Shown here piece after piece: positions 6,780 through 7,196 of a stretch of DNA of 7,196 bases. The notes below the pieces were generated by a model. The model worked only from the letters and a program-made list of their open reading frames with translations, was not told the origin of the DNA and did not search any database. Origin of the DNA: Chloroflexota bacterium (lineage in GTDB: Bacteria > Chloroflexota > Limnocylindria > Limnocylindrales > CSP1-4); contig SCTE01000284.1 in NCBI GenBank assembly GCA_004298915.1, positions 1 through 7,196 of the forward strand, in the 5' to 3' direction. Position 1 is the stretch's first letter. Every line of letters begins with the position of its first letter. The translations under genes were made by a program, and so were the position numbers.

Positions 6780-7196
6780 GGCATGTACCCCCCGGCATTC
6801 GGGTTGAGCGTCTGGCCGAGGAACAGGGACGACGCGTCGGACAGCAGGAAGATCACGCTGTCGGCGACCTCGTCGGCCCGGCCGAACCGCCCGAGCGGCA
6901 TCCCGCGAAGGCGTCGTCGCCCCTCCTCGCTGTCGGCGAGGTCGGTGGTCATCTCGGTGATCGTCATGCCCGGGGCGACCGCGTTCACCCGGACCCCGCG
7001 CGGCCCGAACTCCTGGGCGAGCGACCGGGTGAGGCCGATGAGGCCGGCTTTCGCAGCACTGTAGGCCGCCGTCTCCGCGACGCCGGCCTGGCCGAGGCGC
7101 GAGGCGATGTTGACGATGGCCCCGCTGCCTCGCTCGACCATCGACGGCAGGACCGCGCGACAGGTGTGGAACGCGGCCGTGAGGTCGGTCCGGATC
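6776..7196 (-). CDS. Short-chain dehydrogenase/reductase (SDR), 5'-truncated by the window edge
   Basis: The C-terminal 139 residues of a classical SDR, normally about 250, are visible. The frame stays open to the right edge, so the N-terminal Rossmann glycine motif (TGxxxGxG) and the start are outside, and coenzyme preference cannot be judged. Numbering from the first complete codon, the catalytic Ser is residue 32 (IVNIAS), Tyr45 and Lys49 form YSAAK, and GVRVNAVAPGM and MPLGRFGRADEVADSVIFLLSD follow in normal order. The tail GQTLNPNAGGYMP is a usual SDR ending. The residue aligned with the catalytic-tetrad Asn (normally in NLTGxF) is Asp4 in TDLTAAF. The enzyme would interconvert an alcohol and a ketone in the cytosol with NAD(P). 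It is the first visible gene of the cluster, and its TGA overlaps the GTG of the CoA-transferase. The specific substrate is unknown; FabG-like names would be only by similarity. Confidence 0.93.
   Translation of the reverse strand, partial: IRTDLTAAFHTCRAVLPSMVERGSGAIVNIASRLGQAGVAETAAYSAAKAGLIGLTRSLAQEFGPRGVRVNAVAPGMTITEMTTDLADSEEGRRRLRGMPLGRFGRADEVADSVIFLLSDASSLFLGQTLNPNAGGYMP

Noticed and set aside
5646..7064. 472-codon open frame on the + strand opposite the CoA-transferase and SDR genes
   Set aside because: The composition is biased to Asp, Arg, Val, Gly and His with no family match. It spans two well-supported genes on the opposite strand.
6776..7141. Treating the Met at 7141 as the start of the SDR
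   Set aside because: The frame continues upstream to the window edge with SDR-like sequence (TDLTAAFHTCRAVLPSM), so this Met is internal and the gene is cut by the edge.

Overview
The window is a piece of a high-GC genome (by eye about two-thirds G+C or more, with strong third-position GC). It is almost fully coding and reads as a small-molecule catabolic locus. The GC content, the GTG starts and the luciferase-like flavin oxidoreductase fit an actinobacterium or a high-GC Chloroflexota lineage, but nothing here settles the taxonomy. I see no RNA gene, mobile element, CRISPR array, prophage or long non-coding stretch.

Layout: on the + strand, positions 1-785 hold the 3' part of an inner-membrane permease of the ribose/xylose type of ABC transporter. 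It ends 51 bases before the stop of a convergent - strand gene cluster that fills 837-7196. In order of transcription, from the right edge leftwards, the cluster encodes: a short-chain dehydrogenase (5' end outside the window), a fused class I CoA-transferase, an enoyl-CoA hydratase, a luciferase-like monooxygenase, a shikimate-dehydrogenase-family protein, a fumarylacetoacetate-hydrolase-family protein and a creatininase-family metallohydrolase. Three junctions are 4-base stop/start overlaps, one gap is 3 bases, one 16 bases and one 37 bases, so a single mRNA is likely. Clear Shine-Dalgarno sites occur only before the monooxygenase and the creatininase-like gene. This suggests translational blocks of dehydrogenase/CoA-transferase/hydratase, monooxygenase/AroE-like/FAH-like, and creatininase-like.

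Taken together, the enzymes could oxidise an alcohol, oxygenate with flavin, open or cleave a ring or C-C bond hydrolytically, activate the acid product with CoA and send it through a beta-oxidation-like hydration. A sugar-type importer nearby could supply the substrate. The substrate cannot be named from sequence.

The most notable point is that several members keep the family fold and cofactor motifs but have changed substrate or catalytic residues: the AroE-like protein has Arg where the first shikimate-binding Ser should be, the FAH-like protein lacks the His/Glu of its NYxxHxxE lid motif, the creatininase-like protein lacks one active-site Trp of true creatininase, and the dehydrogenase has Asp at the usual Asn of the tetrad. 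These changes are consistent with a specialised, possibly uncharacterised pathway. That last step is inference.
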